Notes: generated by a model not told the origin, from the sequence alone. Counted from the first letter of the stretch, positions 44,886 to 54,800 are shown. The stretch is DNA of 64,000 nucleotides from Bacteriovorax sp. BAL6_X (GCF_000443995.1 NZ_AUMC01000009.1:124001-188000); one strand, 5' to 3'. Program-made: numbers and translations.

Positions 44886-45641
44886 TTATTTTAATAATTC
44901 CTTAACGGCAATATGGCTTAGCAAGAAGCCTACTGTTCCTGTCATGTATGTTGCGGTACCCAGCCCTCCATCACAATCTAACTTAAGTGCTTTTGAAGTA
45001 TTATCAATATCGCACTTTTTAATCTTCTTTGATGGCTCTGGAGAATAGACGCATTGAACCTTCGCCTTAGAACGGCCAAGAGGGTAAAGGTGTTTCTTTT
45101 TAAGCTCTTGCCTTACTTTTCGATAAAGCATGTCTTGCTTTGTCTTAGAAAGCTCAGCAACTGTAATCATTGTTGGATCTACTTTTCCACCAATTGCCCC
45201 AGAACTTACAATTTTAACATCGCGCTTATAGCACTCATTAATTAAAACCGCCTTCTCACGAGGTGCATCAATCGTATCGATAATAATAGACGGGCGCTCA
45301 GCAAATATCTTGGCCATACTCTTTTCATTAAAAAAACAATAATGACATATAACTTCACAATCAGGATTAATCATAGCGATTCTATCCTTTAGGGCATCGG
45401 CCTTCATCTTTCCATAATTCCCATCGTGGGCATGTAGTTGACGATTTGTATTTGAAACACAAATATCGTCGAGATCGACCAAAGTAATTTTATTAACTCC
45501 AAGGCGCGCAATAGATTCAACGCACCAAGTCCCAACTCCACCAAGACCGATAATCATAAAATGTGAGTCTTTTATAAAAGAAAAAGCCTCAGCTCCAAGA
45601 AGGGCCGCTATTCCATTAAATCTTTGTTCGTGATTTGACAT
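44886..45641 (-). CDS. tcdA: tRNA threonylcarbamoyladenosine dehydratase
   Basis: ThiF/E1-like ATP-dependent enzyme cyclising t6A37 in tRNAs. IIGLGGVGTWCVESIARLG is the nucleotide-binding loop; NTNRQLHAHDGNYGKMKAD and SSGAIGGKVDPT match TcdA rather than MoeB/ThiF. C-terminal TATYMTGTVGFLLSH completes the fold. 251 residues. Next to a tRNA gene. Confidence 0.9.
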   Translation of the reverse strand: MSNHEQRFNGIAALLGAEAFSFIKDSHFMIIGLGGVGTWCVESIARLGVNKITLVDLDDICVSNTNRQLHAHDGNYGKMKADALKDRIAMINPDCEVICHYCFFNEKSMAKIFAERPSIIIDTIDAPREKAVLINECYKRDVKIVSSGAIGGKVDPTMITVAELSKTKQDMLYRKVRQELKKKHLYPLGRSKAKVQCVYSPEPSKKIKKCDIDNTSKALKLDCDGGLGTATYMTGTVGFLLSHIAVKELLK

Positions 45642-45671
45642 AGGCTTGTAAAAACAGGTGCTTGAGAAACA

Positions 45672-45748
45672 TGGCGCACTCGGCAGGAGTCGAACCTGCG
45701 ACCTTCTGATCCGTAGTCAGACACTCTATCCAGCTGAGCTACGAGTGC
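45672..45748 (-). tRNA. tRNA-Arg (anticodon ACG)
   Basis: 77 nt with CCA encoded. Acceptor GCACTCG / CGAGTGC, discriminator G, D-arm GCTCAGCTGGATAGAGT, anticodon loop CTACGGA and T-arm GCAGGTTCGACTCCTGC. A34 should be converted to inosine by TadA (40076-40558). Confidence 0.97.
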
Positions 45749-45762
45749 GCATGTAGGAGTTA

Positions 45763-45792
45763 TTTATAGCCCCTAACTACTCATATTGTCAA
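45763..45792 (-). promoter_or_regulatory. sigma70-type promoter of tRNA-Arg
   Basis: Minus strand TTGACA (complement of 45787-45792), 18 bp spacer, TATAAA (complement of 45763-45768), 14 nt before the mature tRNA 5' end. Confidence 0.78.
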
Positions 45793-45882
45793 TGCGTTCT
45801 TGCATTCAAGGAAATATTTGTCAGAGGGCCTTAAAAAATTGGACAATAGGCTCAATTTATTAATTTTTTACCAGTCAAATAC

Positions 45883-46758
45883 ATGAACAAGATTTTTCTT
45901 ATATTTCTTACTCTACCCCTGCTAACTCTTGCTAGTGAAAGCAGTGAGATACAAAAATCCCTTGAACAAAGAATCAAAGAAGACAATCATTCAAATAGTA
46001 CTTCCTCTTTAGTTACTGCACATAGGCCAAATTACATTTTGCCAATTACTTATATGCACGATCCAAATGAGGAGCCCTACCCATCAGATGATGAGTTAAA
46101 GAATATCGAAACAAAATTTCAACTTAGCTTCAAATTCACAGTATTGTCACATGTCTTTGGATCGAAAACAGATTTAAATTTTGCCTATACTCAAAAGTCA
46201 TTATGGCAGCTTTACAATAAGAAAAATTCGGCAGCATTTAGAGATACTAATTATGAGCCGGAGTTATTTATCTCTTTAGAGCCGTTTAATGAAGACTGGC
46301 GAATTTTTAAAAACTACTACCACTTCGGTTTTGTTCATCAATCGAATGGTAAAGATTTACCATTATCTCGAAGCTGGAACAGAATCTTTGCAACAACCTT
46401 TTTTGAATGGCAAAAAACTCTATTCATGCTCAAGGTCTGGTATCGTATAAAAGAAGAAGCTAAAGATGGACCGACTGATTATACAGGTGATGACAATCCC
46501 GATATTACTGACTATCTTGGATACTTTGAACTAACAGGAATTCATAAAATTAATGGCCATACTCTTTCTTGGATGCTTAGAAATAATTTAAAGAAAGATA
46601 ACAAGGGTGCACTCGAAGTTAACTGGTCTTTCCCTTTACCGGAAACACGTTTAAAGGGTTACTTTCAAGTCTTTACTGGTTATGGTGAAACGATGATTGA
46701 TTACAATTATAATATGACCCGAGTTGGGCTCGGGGTCGCATTTACAGATTGGTTATAA
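45883..46758 (+). CDS. pldA: outer membrane phospholipase A (OMPLA)
   Basis: Signal peptide (about 1-16) and a 12-strand barrel protein. FVHQSNGK holds the catalytic His and Ser (HxS), and SRSWNR the conserved Arg/Asn region of PF02253. Length 291 matches E. coli PldA. Hydrolyses phospholipid acyl chains at the outer membrane; in a predator it might also act on prey lipid, which is inference. Its stop overlaps the following barrel gene (TAATG). Confidence 0.9.
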   Translation: MNKIFLIFLTLPLLTLASESSEIQKSLEQRIKEDNHSNSTSSLVTAHRPNYILPITYMHDPNEEPYPSDDELKNIETKFQLSFKFTVLSHVFGSKTDLNFAYTQKSLWQLYNKKNSAAFRDTNYEPELFISLEPFNEDWRIFKNYYHFGFVHQSNGKDLPLSRSWNRIFATTFFEWQKTLFMLKVWYRIKEEAKDGPTDYTGDDNPDITDYLGYFELTGIHKINGHTLSWMLRNNLKKDNKGALEVNWSFPLPETRLKGYFQVFTGYGETMIDYNYNMTRVGLGVAFTDWL

Positions 46759-48041
46759 TGAAAAAAATTTTAACAACTATTTTTATCTCTACATTTACTT
46801 TTGCGAGTAACTACAGTCCAGAATATTGGGGTATTGGGTTTGGTTATCGTAATGCATCGATACCATTTCAAGTAAAAGATAAAAAAGTTTCTGACATTAT
46901 CCCACTCTTCTATTATAAGCGTGGAGATTTTCAACTCGATGGCCTATCTGCTCACTTCACTTTTTATAGACCTATTAAAAAGTTAAATATCAACCTTATG
47001 TCAAAGTACCGCTTTTTTGATATTCCAAAAGATACTCAAAATACAGTTCGAGGAGCTGGCTTTGATTATGGTTTAGAAGCACAGTATATTCACTCAACAA
47101 TGTGGAGAACCAGGGCCCAGATCCTCACAGACCATTCAACAAGAACATACTTCACAGTAAATACTGAAGCAGATCTTGTTTGGAAGAAAGTTTTCTTTCG
47201 CCCATATGCCTATGCAACAATTAGAACTGCTCAGTTTAATAATAAGTACTATGGTTTAGATGTATCAAATCCTGGTCCAGGCTATGAAATTGGTACCGGT
47301 GTTAAGGCCGCTATAAAAGTGTATAAAGATTTTAATATCCTTACTCATATAAAAGTAAGCGCCCTTGATAATGAAACGGCCCATACTTCTACTATTCGTA
47401 ACCAAGTAAACACAGAAACATTTTTAGGAATCGGCTTCATTGATCCGAACCTGGCCCAAAAGAATGGATATGAAATTTCTAAACGTACAAAACTTAAGTC
47501 GAAAGCTTTTATAAGAACAGCCTATGCAATGGCGACTCCGTCAAATCTAAGCGATATCCTTGCTTTTCATACTGCAACAGATAAATATAACAACGATATG
47601 GTTTCCTTTGCATATGGAATCCCAATGGCCGATAAACTTCTAGGTGCAAATATTCCAGTTTATTTGCTACCCCAATATGTTGGACATCTTAAAAGTGCGG
47701 TTCAGGAAAGAAGTAATGAGTTTGCACTAGCTGTTAAAATATTCATTCCGTTTCACTGGCCTACAAAGTGGAGGCTTGGCCTTGCAGAAGGAATTTCTTA
47801 TGCCGACCAAATCACCTATATAGAAGAGTTTGATATTTCCGGAAAGGGCTATCGTAGCAGTAAGTTTATGAATTACTTAGACTTCTCTATCGATTTTAGC
47901 TTGGAAAAAGCAGGTTTAAAGTACACATGGCTTGGACTTATGATTCATCATCGCTCAGCTATTTTTGAATCATCATCCATGTTTGGCCGAATCAAAGGTG
48001 GAAGTAACTATATTGGAGCCTATATTCAACAGGATCTATAG
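46758..48041 (+). CDS. MipA/OmpV-like outer membrane beta-barrel protein
   Basis: ATG 46758 overlaps the pldA stop. Signal peptide about 1-16 (ending TFAS). YWGIGFGYRNASIPF and IIPLFYYKRGDFQLDGL follow the start of MipA/OmpV proteins, and alternating strands with aromatic girdles continue to the end. At 427 residues it is clearly longer than typical MipA (about 250). A C-terminal hydrophobic strand is present for BAM recognition. Role unknown; coupling with pldA suggests joint outer membrane function. Confidence 0.65.
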   Translation: MKKILTTIFISTFTFASNYSPEYWGIGFGYRNASIPFQVKDKKVSDIIPLFYYKRGDFQLDGLSAHFTFYRPIKKLNINLMSKYRFFDIPKDTQNTVRGAGFDYGLEAQYIHSTMWRTRAQILTDHSTRTYFTVNTEADLVWKKVFFRPYAYATIRTAQFNNKYYGLDVSNPGPGYEIGTGVKAAIKVYKDFNILTHIKVSALDNETAHTSTIRNQVNTETFLGIGFIDPNLAQKNGYEISKRTKLKSKAFIRTAYAMATPSNLSDILAFHTATDKYNNDMVSFAYGIPMADKLLGANIPVYLLPQYVGHLKSAVQERSNEFALAVKIFIPFHWPTKWRLGLAEGISYADQITYIEEFDISGKGYRSSKFMNYLDFSIDFSLEKAGLKYTWLGLMIHHRSAIFESSSMFGRIKGGSNYIGAYIQQDL

Positions 48042-48156
48042 AACCACTAAAAAGTTCAATAAAATGATTTTAAAAACCCAATAATTTCAATAATATCTAT
48101 CGTTCAGATTACTTGAATCATGATATTTGTCATTAAAATTTCGCTCTAGTAGGAAC

Positions 48157-48178
48157 GCATTCATCCGATAATGAATGC
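48157..48178 (+). promoter_or_regulatory. hairpin between ribosome site and start codon of MCP gene
   Basis: A perfect 8-bp inverted repeat (GCATTCAT / ATGAATGC) with loop CCGATA ends directly before the ATG at 48179; the only Shine-Dalgarno match (AGGAAC, 48151-48156) lies directly before the hairpin. Folding would bring the site close to the start codon or block it. Confidence 0.5.
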
Positions 48179-49675
48179 ATGAAAAATTTAAGCTATATAA
48201 TTACTCCATTATTTTTATCGACCTCTATCACAGGGCTTTGCATCTACTACAATCACATGAGTTTCACGCAAGGACTTTCTTTCTTTAGTGCACTCATTCC
48301 TTTTGCATTTTTTGCTGTAAAGGAAAGAAGAAAACATCGAGTTAATCTTCAATCTTTTGTACAAAAACTAGATTATCTACAGCGGAATATAGTTGGAACA
48401 AACGCTCAATTCTTTGAATCGTGTGAGCAACTTGATGAAAGTACAGATGAACAAGCAAGTGCTGTTATTCAAACAAGTGCCACTAGTGATGAAATTAGTG
48501 CAATGATTACTAAAACGACAGGATCGATTAATTCATTCGAAACAAACATTAAAGAGATCAACAATCTAATAAGTAGAAGTGATCACTCTTTAGCAAAATT
48601 AGAAAAAAATATTCAATCAAGCTTAACAACAAGTCGTGATATTACTGAGTCATTAAATGATATTGTTCTTAACCTTAATGGTTTCTTATCTACTTTTACG
48701 GATGTTGAATCTAAAGCTATGCTCATTAATGATATTGTCTTTCAAACGAAACTGCTTTCTTTCAACGCTTCAGTAGAAGCTGCTCGTGCAGGTGAACACG
48801 GGAAAGGCTTCTCAGTTGTCGCTGAAGAAATTGGTAAACTTGCATCAACAAGTGGGGAAAGTGCTGAGGCGATTAATGCAACTTTAAATGAAGCACAATT
48901 AAAACTAAATTCTCTTATTACTAATATTCAAGAAAATAGTAAGGACCTAAATGAAAGGCTCGATCAAACTGCTGAGTCATGTGACAACACTCTTCAAGAA
49001 TTCAGACATAGCTTTAATCAAACTAATGATGAGACTGTCAAAATGAATGAACAAATTCACGAGGTCACTATTGCAGCAAAAGAGCAAGAGAACGGTGTAA
49101 TTGAACTACGTGATGCGATTCATGCTATTAATAACTCTACACAAAGAAGTGCACTTGTTGTCTCACAGACGCTAAATTTAGCTAATACAATAAACCTATA
49201 TCTTGGTGAACTTTCTGGATCAATCGATCATACAAAAATGTCACAAAATATTAAAATCAATACAAATATTGAATTAATCCCATGGGAAGATAAGTACAAT
49301 ATTGGTATTTCAAAAGTAGATAATGAACACCAAGAATTACTGCGTAAAATCAACGGATTAATTAATTCTATGAATATGAATCAGGGAATGAAAGAGGCAT
49401 TTCAATCTCTTAAAGAATATACTGTTTTCCATTTCGACGAAGAAGAAGAGTATATGCAAAGTATTAATTATCCTTCATACGAATCACATAAAAGAGTTCA
49501 CGAGAAGCTTTTATCTGCAGTAGCACGCTTTGAGAAACAACTACATAACGGCACTTTAGAAAAAGATAAACTAGCGAGCTTCTTAAAGAACTGGTTATTT
49601 ACGCATATTATGGGAATTGATACTAAGTATGCAGATCATGCCAAAAAGCAGCGAACAAGAAAGTTCGCTGCCTAA
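48179..49675 (+). CDS. methyl-accepting chemotaxis protein fused to bacteriohemerythrin
   Basis: Two membrane helices at about 3-25 and 30-47 with almost no periplasmic loop, then the signalling coiled coil with its hairpin tip ([21 protein letters not shown] region, 195-215). Residues about 366-490 are a hemerythrin domain: His384 (DNEHQ), His418/Glu422 (HFDEE), His437/His441 and His476 with Asp481 are the diiron ligands. So O2 or NO is probably sensed in the cytoplasm for aerotaxis, as in DcrH-like receptors. Usual order of sensor and signalling parts is reversed relative to periplasmic-sensing MCPs. Confidence 0.9.
   Translation: MKNLSYIITPLFLSTSITGLCIYYNHMSFTQGLSFFSALIPFAFFAVKERRKHRVNLQSFVQKLDYLQRNIVGTNAQFFESCEQLDESTDEQASAVIQTSATSDEISAMITKTTGSINSFETNIKEINNLISRSDHSLAKLEKNIQSSLTTSRDITESLNDIVLNLNGFLSTFTDVESKAMLINDIVFQTKLLSFNASVEAARAGEHGKGFSVVAEEIGKLASTSGESAEAINATLNEAQLKLNSLITNIQENSKDLNERLDQTAESCDNTLQEFRHSFNQTNDETVKMNEQIHEVTIAAKEQENGVIELRDAIHAINNSTQRSALVVSQTLNLANTINLYLGELSGSIDHTKMSQNIKINTNIELIPWEDKYNIGISKVDNEHQELLRKINGLINSMNMNQGMKEAFQSLKEYTVFHFDEEEEYMQSINYPSYESHKRVHEKLLSAVARFEKQLHNGTLEKDKLASFLKNWLFTHIMGIDTKYADHAKKQRTRKFAA
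49643..49671 (-). terminator. terminator of hydrolase gene, embedded in MCP coding end
   Basis: A 9-bp perfect stem (GCAGCGAAC / GTTCGCTGC, 49648-49671) followed on the minus strand by five T residues (complement of 49643-49647). It lies within the last codons of the convergent MCP gene. Confidence 0.75.
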
Positions 49676-49681
49676 TTAGAT

Positions 49682-50662
49682 TTAAAACTCAGGATAAAAG
49701 ACTTTAGCAAATCTAGAGTAATTCTCAAATTGAGGCATATGCCCTAAACCATCTAATTCAATTAGCTTAAGTTTAGGGTTTTCCTTTTTTAAGTCCTTAC
49801 CTAAATTTTGATATTGACCTAATTTTCTTTTAACACCTTTTTTCTTCCAACCACGGCCAGGACCTGTGCGATCACGCGTACCTAAAATTAAAACAGTTTT
49901 GGCCTTAATCTTTGGAAACTTTACGACAATATTATCATTAAAGATTGGGCCATATGTTAAGGCCGCATTCCAAGCAACATCATCATAATTAGGGCCATTT
50001 AGCCAGCCTTTAAAGGGCGTTAGAAGTTCTTCATAAGACTCGGCCCAAGCACCATCATAATAGTTTTTCTTTTGATAATTTCTGGCACCATCAACAGTTT
50101 TATTCTTTTCAATATTATAAAAAAAGTCTGGATCTTTATATTCTGCATAATCCAAATATGCTTCCAGGCCAATAGGATTAACCAAAACGACTTTTTTGAT
50201 ATCACGATACATGGCCCCCATATTAACAGCGAGCATTCCTCCCATCGAGTGACCAACGACAGTATACTTTTTTACACCAATAGACTTTAAGAGGTCATGA
50301 GTATTCTTAGCGAGCTGTGGGAAGCTGTAACTATAATTTTTAGGCTTTGAACTTTTACCAAAGCCAATTTGATCAGGAATGATAACTCGATAGCCTTTTT
50401 TTACGAGATCATTTGCTACTTTCTCCCAGTAAAATCCTGCAAAATTTTTACCGTGAAGTAGAACGGCCACTTTATGTTTTGATTTACCAATATCCATATA
50501 ACGCATTTTTAACTTCTGCCTTTGAGAAGCGAGCTCATATGTTTTTACCGGAAAGGGATATTTAAACTGAGATAATTCGGCATCGAAACTTAGTTTATTT
50601 TCAGTGTTAGAAGCACAAGAAGCTAGAAATAGCGCTAAAAATAGCGTCAAGATAATTTTCAT
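49682..50662 (-). CDS. alpha/beta-hydrolase lipoprotein
   Basis: ATG 50662 has AAAGGATG upstream and starts a lipoprotein signal (LFLASC lipobox near residue 16). The hydrolase has HGKNFAGFYWE (oxyanion), GHSMGGMLAVN (nucleophile Ser), a late GTRDRTGPG acid region and GLGHMPQFE (catalytic His). Similar to periplasmic or surface esterase/haloalkane-dehalogenase-like proteins. Substrate unknown. The longer frame upstream of this ATG adds unlikely residues. Confidence 0.82.
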   Translation of the reverse strand: MKIILTLFLALFLASCASNTENKLSFDAELSQFKYPFPVKTYELASQRQKLKMRYMDIGKSKHKVAVLLHGKNFAGFYWEKVANDLVKKGYRVIIPDQIGFGKSSKPKNYSYSFPQLAKNTHDLLKSIGVKKYTVVGHSMGGMLAVNMGAMYRDIKKVVLVNPIGLEAYLDYAEYKDPDFFYNIEKNKTVDGARNYQKKNYYDGAWAESYEELLTPFKGWLNGPNYDDVAWNAALTYGPIFNDNIVVKFPKIKAKTVLILGTRDRTGPGRGWKKKGVKRKLGQYQNLGKDLKKENPKLKLIELDGLGHMPQFENYSRFAKVFYPEF

Positions 50663-50761
50663 TTTACATCCTTTGTTAGCATGTAAAATTTTAAAAACGA
50701 CTAGCGCGGATGTAAACCCATCTGACAAAGAGTTAACAAATCAAATGTTTAAGTCGGATAC

Positions 50762-51325
50762 TTAGATACGAATTCCAAAACCTAATGACGATTGATATTC
50801 GTGCTCATCATCAGTAAAAATAACATTCATACCGGCATTTAACGTAAATACATTCATTAAATTAATAGCAAGTCCTGTACCTGCATATGGATTTACGTAT
50901 GTGGCGGGTTCAATTGTTGTTGTCACACCTGCTTGAGTTCTTTCATACTTACTATCACGTGCGTGCGCTCCGGCCCTTAAATACCAATTAAGAGCTCGTC
51001 CAATATTAAATGAACTTCTTAGCCCAAGCATGTAATTCGTTGAATTATCACTGATATCAACTCCTGTATCAAAGGACTCATCTTCTTTCGCCTGTGTTAC
51101 CTCTGCTTCAAGTGATAAGTACTTTGGGCCATAGTTTGCTCTTAGGCCGTAAAAGAGACGACTAGACGTATGAGGAGTTGGAAGAATCTTTTGTACACGC
51201 TCATACCCTACTACAGGCTCAATTTCCAAATTACCGCTCTTAAAGCCACCAAAGCTTCGACCTTGAGCAAAAGTTGAAAGAGAAATAATAATTGTAAGTA
51301 CAGCTAGTAGTAGTTGAGTTTTCAT
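50762..51325 (-). CDS. small outer membrane beta-barrel protein
   Basis: Signal peptide about 1-20 (ending TFAQ) and an eight-strand-type barrel with strands such as SRLFYGLRANYG, YLSLEAEVTQ, NWYLRAGAHA and a C-terminal SSLGFGIRI. 187 residues, fits the OmpA/OmpX-size opacity-like class. No enzymatic motif. Function unknown. Confidence 0.7.
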   Translation of the reverse strand: MKTQLLLAVLTIIISLSTFAQGRSFGGFKSGNLEIEPVVGYERVQKILPTPHTSSRLFYGLRANYGPKYLSLEAEVTQAKEDESFDTGVDISDNSTNYMLGLRSSFNIGRALNWYLRAGAHARDSKYERTQAGVTTTIEPATYVNPYAGTGLAINLMNVFTLNAGMNVIFTDDEHEYQSSLGFGIRI

Positions 51326-51398
51326 AAATCTATTATTGCATGTCTATAGGGGCAATGTATTTGAGAGGTAAATTTGGCCTAAGGTAAAATTTAGGTAC

Positions 51399-51423
51399 AA
51401 AAAAAGACCGCTTTTGCGATCTT
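51399..51423 (-). terminator. rho-independent terminator downstream of tRNA-Ser genes
   Basis: Minus strand stem AAGATCGC / GCGGTCTT (8 bp, one G-T) with loop AAAA, then seven T residues. Lies between the tRNA region and the small barrel gene. Confidence 0.75.
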
Positions 51424-51446
51424 ACATTTAATTGGGGATTTTAAAA

Positions 51447-51498
51447 TGGCGGAGACTGACCTGCGGCACGTGCGTTAGCACAGTGACGTTGAGTCTGC
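51447..51498 (-). pseudogene. possible tRNA-Ser remnant
   Basis: On the minus strand GCAGACT at the 5' side pairs (one mismatch) with AGTCTCC, followed by G and CCA, as at a tRNA 3' end. CCGCAGG resembles a T-arm half, and GTGCTAACGCAC resembles a serine (GCT) anticodon hairpin. The 13-nt sequence AAAATGGCGGAGA at its end repeats at 51587-51599 at the intact tRNA-Ser(GCT). Only 52 nt long, so at best a decayed copy. Confidence 0.3.
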
Positions 51499-51512
51499 TT
51501 AATATGCATAAG

Positions 51513-51542
51513 AAAAAAACAAGCGTAAGCGCCAGTTTTTTT
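51513..51542. terminator. bidirectional terminator-like hairpin after tRNA-Ser(GCT)
   Basis: AAAAAAAC (51513-51520) and GTTTTTTT (51535-51542) pair and enclose a short GCG/CGC stem; T-runs leave on either strand. It lies about 50 nt past the tRNA-Ser(GCT) 3' end. Confidence 0.55.
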
Positions 51543-51590
51543 GTGATCAGTTTGATGTTGGATTTAATAATAGAATTATTTGATTCAAAA

Positions 51591-51678
51591 TGGCGGAGAA
51601 GGCGAGATTTGAACTCGCGGTACCCGGAGGTACGACACCTTAGCAAGGTGCTGGATTCGGCCACTCTCCCACTTCTCC
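51591..51678 (-). tRNA. tRNA-Ser (anticodon GCT)
   Basis: 88 nt, CCA encoded. Acceptor GGAGAAG / CTTCTCC, discriminator G, anticodon loop TTGCTAA, long variable arm (GTCGTACCTCCGGGTACC) as required for serine tRNAs, T-arm GCGAGTTCAAATCTCGC. Reads AGC/AGU codons. Confidence 0.97.
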
Positions 51679-51692
51679 ACTAAGAAAAAAAG

Positions 51693-51778
51693 TGGCGGAG
51701 GACACAGGATTCGAACCTGCGGAGCTCGCGCTCAACGGTTTTCAAAACCGCCGCTTTCGACCACTCAGCCAATCCTCC
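51693..51778 (-). tRNA. tRNA-Ser (anticodon TGA)
   Basis: 86 nt, CCA encoded. Acceptor GGAGGAT / GTCCTCC, discriminator G, anticodon loop TTTGAAA, long variable arm around GAGCGCGAGCTC, T-arm GCAGGTTCGAATCCTGT. First gene of a two-tRNA transcript; 14 nt separate it from tRNA-Ser(GCT). Confidence 0.97.
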
Positions 51779-51841
51779 GCAAAATACAAATATTTTGCAT
51801 TCGTGAGATATATTATTAAGATTCTTACACACATTTGTCAA
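51779..51841 (-). promoter_or_regulatory. tRNA-Ser promoter overlapping end of TPR gene, with leader hairpin
   Basis: Minus strand TTGACA (complement of 51836-51841), 17 bp spacer, TAATAA (complement of 51813-51818). The -35 box overlaps the stop codon of the TPR gene. Between -10 and the tRNA a perfect 7-bp hairpin (GCAAAAT / ATTTTGC, 51779-51798) abuts the tRNA 5' end and may mark the processing site. Confidence 0.7.
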
Positions 51842-54800
51842 CGCTTTAATGCATTTATTAATGCAAGAATATTTTGACGGTCTCTAGCAGCTGGGCTGAG
51901 CGTCAAATATCTTTGAAATTTATCGATTGCAAGGTTAGGTTGACCAAGTTCTTTATACAGAAAACCCATCATCTTATTTAAGTCTGGATCATTCGGATTA
52001 AGCCTGTTAGCGCGCTGAAAGAACTGTAGAGAGGGTACAAACTCTCTTGTTTGAAATGTTAATTTACCCATTGAGAAAATAGCATCAAAATAGTTTTTAT
52101 TAATCTGAATTGCCTTAGATAAATTCTTTTTGGCCTCTTGGACTTTTTTGCCTATTAAATAAATTTCCCCTAACATATAGTAACCAAATTCTGAATTTGG
52201 ATGTTTTTCAATTTCAACAAGTGCTGCTTTTTCAGCATCTCTGAACTTTCTTTGACTAAAGAGAATCTTAGAACGGTAATAATTAATCCTAGGGTAAGTA
52301 GGTAATCTCTTTTCTAAAATGTCTAAATGCTGACTAGCGAGGCCGTAGTTATTCATATGAATATAAGTTATGATTAACTTTTCTCTAACTAGAAGGTTTC
52401 CTGGCTCATATACAAGAAGCTTAATCGCATTCTCGATCAACTCTTTATAATTTCTTTCGATCTCAGATACTTCAACTAAGTAAGAGTATAGAGCACCGTC
52501 TTTTTTATTCAGACGATCGAGAACTTCTTTCATCTCACGATAAGCTTCATAATTCTGATCACGATAGTAGAAGACTGCGATTTGTCCATAAAGCTTTGGA
52601 TTATCTCTATGTTCTAAGAGCTCTTGACGAAGATATCCAATAGCAGTTGTAACACCATCTGTTTCGTATAAGACCTTACTATTTAGAATTTTATAATCAA
52701 TATTAGATGGATTTAATCCCATCGCTTCATTTAAGAATATCTTTGTTTGTTTAAATTTTTTATTTTTGAAGGCGATCTTGGCCATTTCAAATTGAGCGAT
52801 ATCACTAAGAGGATTTACTCTTGCAGCGGCCTTAAACTTATCAAAGGCCATCTTATCATTTGCAATTAAGTTATAATAAAGTCCTAAGAGCATATGAAAT
52901 TCAAAAGTCTCTCTAAACTTCTCACTTGTCGATAAAGCTGATAGTAATCGTTTCGCTTCGTCTTTTTTATAGGACATAATATTTGCTTTAATAAGCGCAT
53001 AATTAATTCGAGGATTAACTGGATGTAATGCTCTTAACTTAGTTAGAGTTGTTATCGCAAAATCAAAATAACCTCTTTTGACTTGTAGCTCTGCTAAGTA
53101 AAGTTTTGCATCAATACTTGTCTCATCCAATGAAACTGCTCTTAAGGCCAATTCAAATGCCCTGTCCCAGTTTAAAAGTGCGACTTCGTCTTTTGATTGT
53201 CTTATGAGAACTTTTATTTTACTTGTTGAGATAACCTTTTGAGTAAGATCACTTCCAGCAACATCAAGAGTTGCAAGAGTATCTCTTAAAGATTCATCAT
53301 CATAAATCTTAAGTGATTGTTGGAATAGCTTTGTTGCACCTTGAATGTCTTTATTATAGGCCTTAACAAAGCCCATGAACTTTAGACCTTGAGCAAAGTT
53401 ATATGGTGACCCACCACCATATTTTGCAATTAAGATTGAGGCTATCTTATTTAGTTCCCCCATTTTCTCTAACTCTAAGAGGAGATCCCCATATATAATT
53501 AAAAACCTGTAATCACTTTGAAACTTTTCCTTATTCTCAGTAATAAGTTTAAGGGCATCAGTACTATTTTCATTTAAGAGTAGATAGTTAACCATTGCAT
53601 CAATCGATTCAACAGTTCTTAGCTTAGCTTGAAATAGCTTGTCATAAACAATCTTGGCCTTATCAAGCTCACCAGCTTTTAAGAGATAGTTCAAGTATAT
53701 TGAAAACATCTTAATAGAGGGTTTATTCGATTTTAAATAATTATACCTTTCAATAGTGAATATCGCTGTTTCATATTTTTGAAAATAGGCATAAAACTGA
53801 GCAGCCCCGATAACGACATCAATATCTGACAAAAGCTTTGAATCTTCAATTCTTATCAGTTTTGAGAGAACTTGACCTGCTTCAAATTTATTTTGTGTAT
53901 CAATTAGTAAATCACTATAAGCGTGGATCAATTTGCTAATAGCAGGATTTCCTGAGAATTTGTAACGAAGCGAGAGATTAAACTTATTTGCCGCACTAAT
54001 ACGATTTACAAAACCTTCTTGTTTAAACAAGGCCATACCTTCTTTATAGGCCAATTGCGCTTTTTGCGGCTGTGCAACTTCAGTTGCAACAGGGAATGAT
54101 ATTTTTGGAACAACAACTGTTTGAATATCTTTCTTCTCTTCAGGCAATAGAAAAATTATCGTCACGACAAGAAATAACACAACAACTAAGTTTCTTTTCT
54201 TATTATTAGTAACTTCCTTTTTTTCGACATGCTTTTGAACAACTTTTTTCTTAGGTTTCTTTTTAAGCCTACGCTCTTCTTGCATAATCTGAAGTTCAAT
54301 ATCACTATAGTCTTCAGTCTTTGTTGGAAGCTCTTCTTTCTTTAACTCTGCGAGATTGAACATCTGGGTAGCTGCATCGGAGTCAACAACTTCTTCAGGC
54401 TCAGGTTCAGGCATTTTATCTTTCCCCTCCTCCTCATCACTACCATCAGAATCTTCACCATCGCTATCAAGATCAAATTCATCTCTAAAATTATTTACAA
54501 CGACAGTTTTGGCAACATCCTCGTCTTCTTCTTTATCTATACTTTTCTTTTTTAAACTAGAGACATTAACAAGAACTGTTTTATCAATTGGAGGTGGTCC
54601 TTCTTCCCCAATCTCATCCTTTGCTTCGTCTTCTAATTCCTTCTTGGCCTTAAATTTCTCTTCAATTTCTTGATAATCAATATCGAATTCTTTGTCTTTA
54701 GAAAATTTAAACTCATTAAAGGCAGTTTTATCTTCACCTATCAAAGTATGATGCTTTTGCTCACTATCTGTTTGAGCATATTTTACTTCTTTTTGTGTTT

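Noticed and set aside
48165-48172. CCGATAAT before the MCP gene as a sigma28 -10 box
   Set aside because: It would place the start of transcription at or after the ATG, and no TAAA box lies at the right spacing; it is part of the hairpin loop and arm.
51428-51877. Open frames across the tRNA-Ser region on both strands
   Set aside because: They run through two well-formed tRNA genes and terminators; the translations are just read-through of structural RNA.
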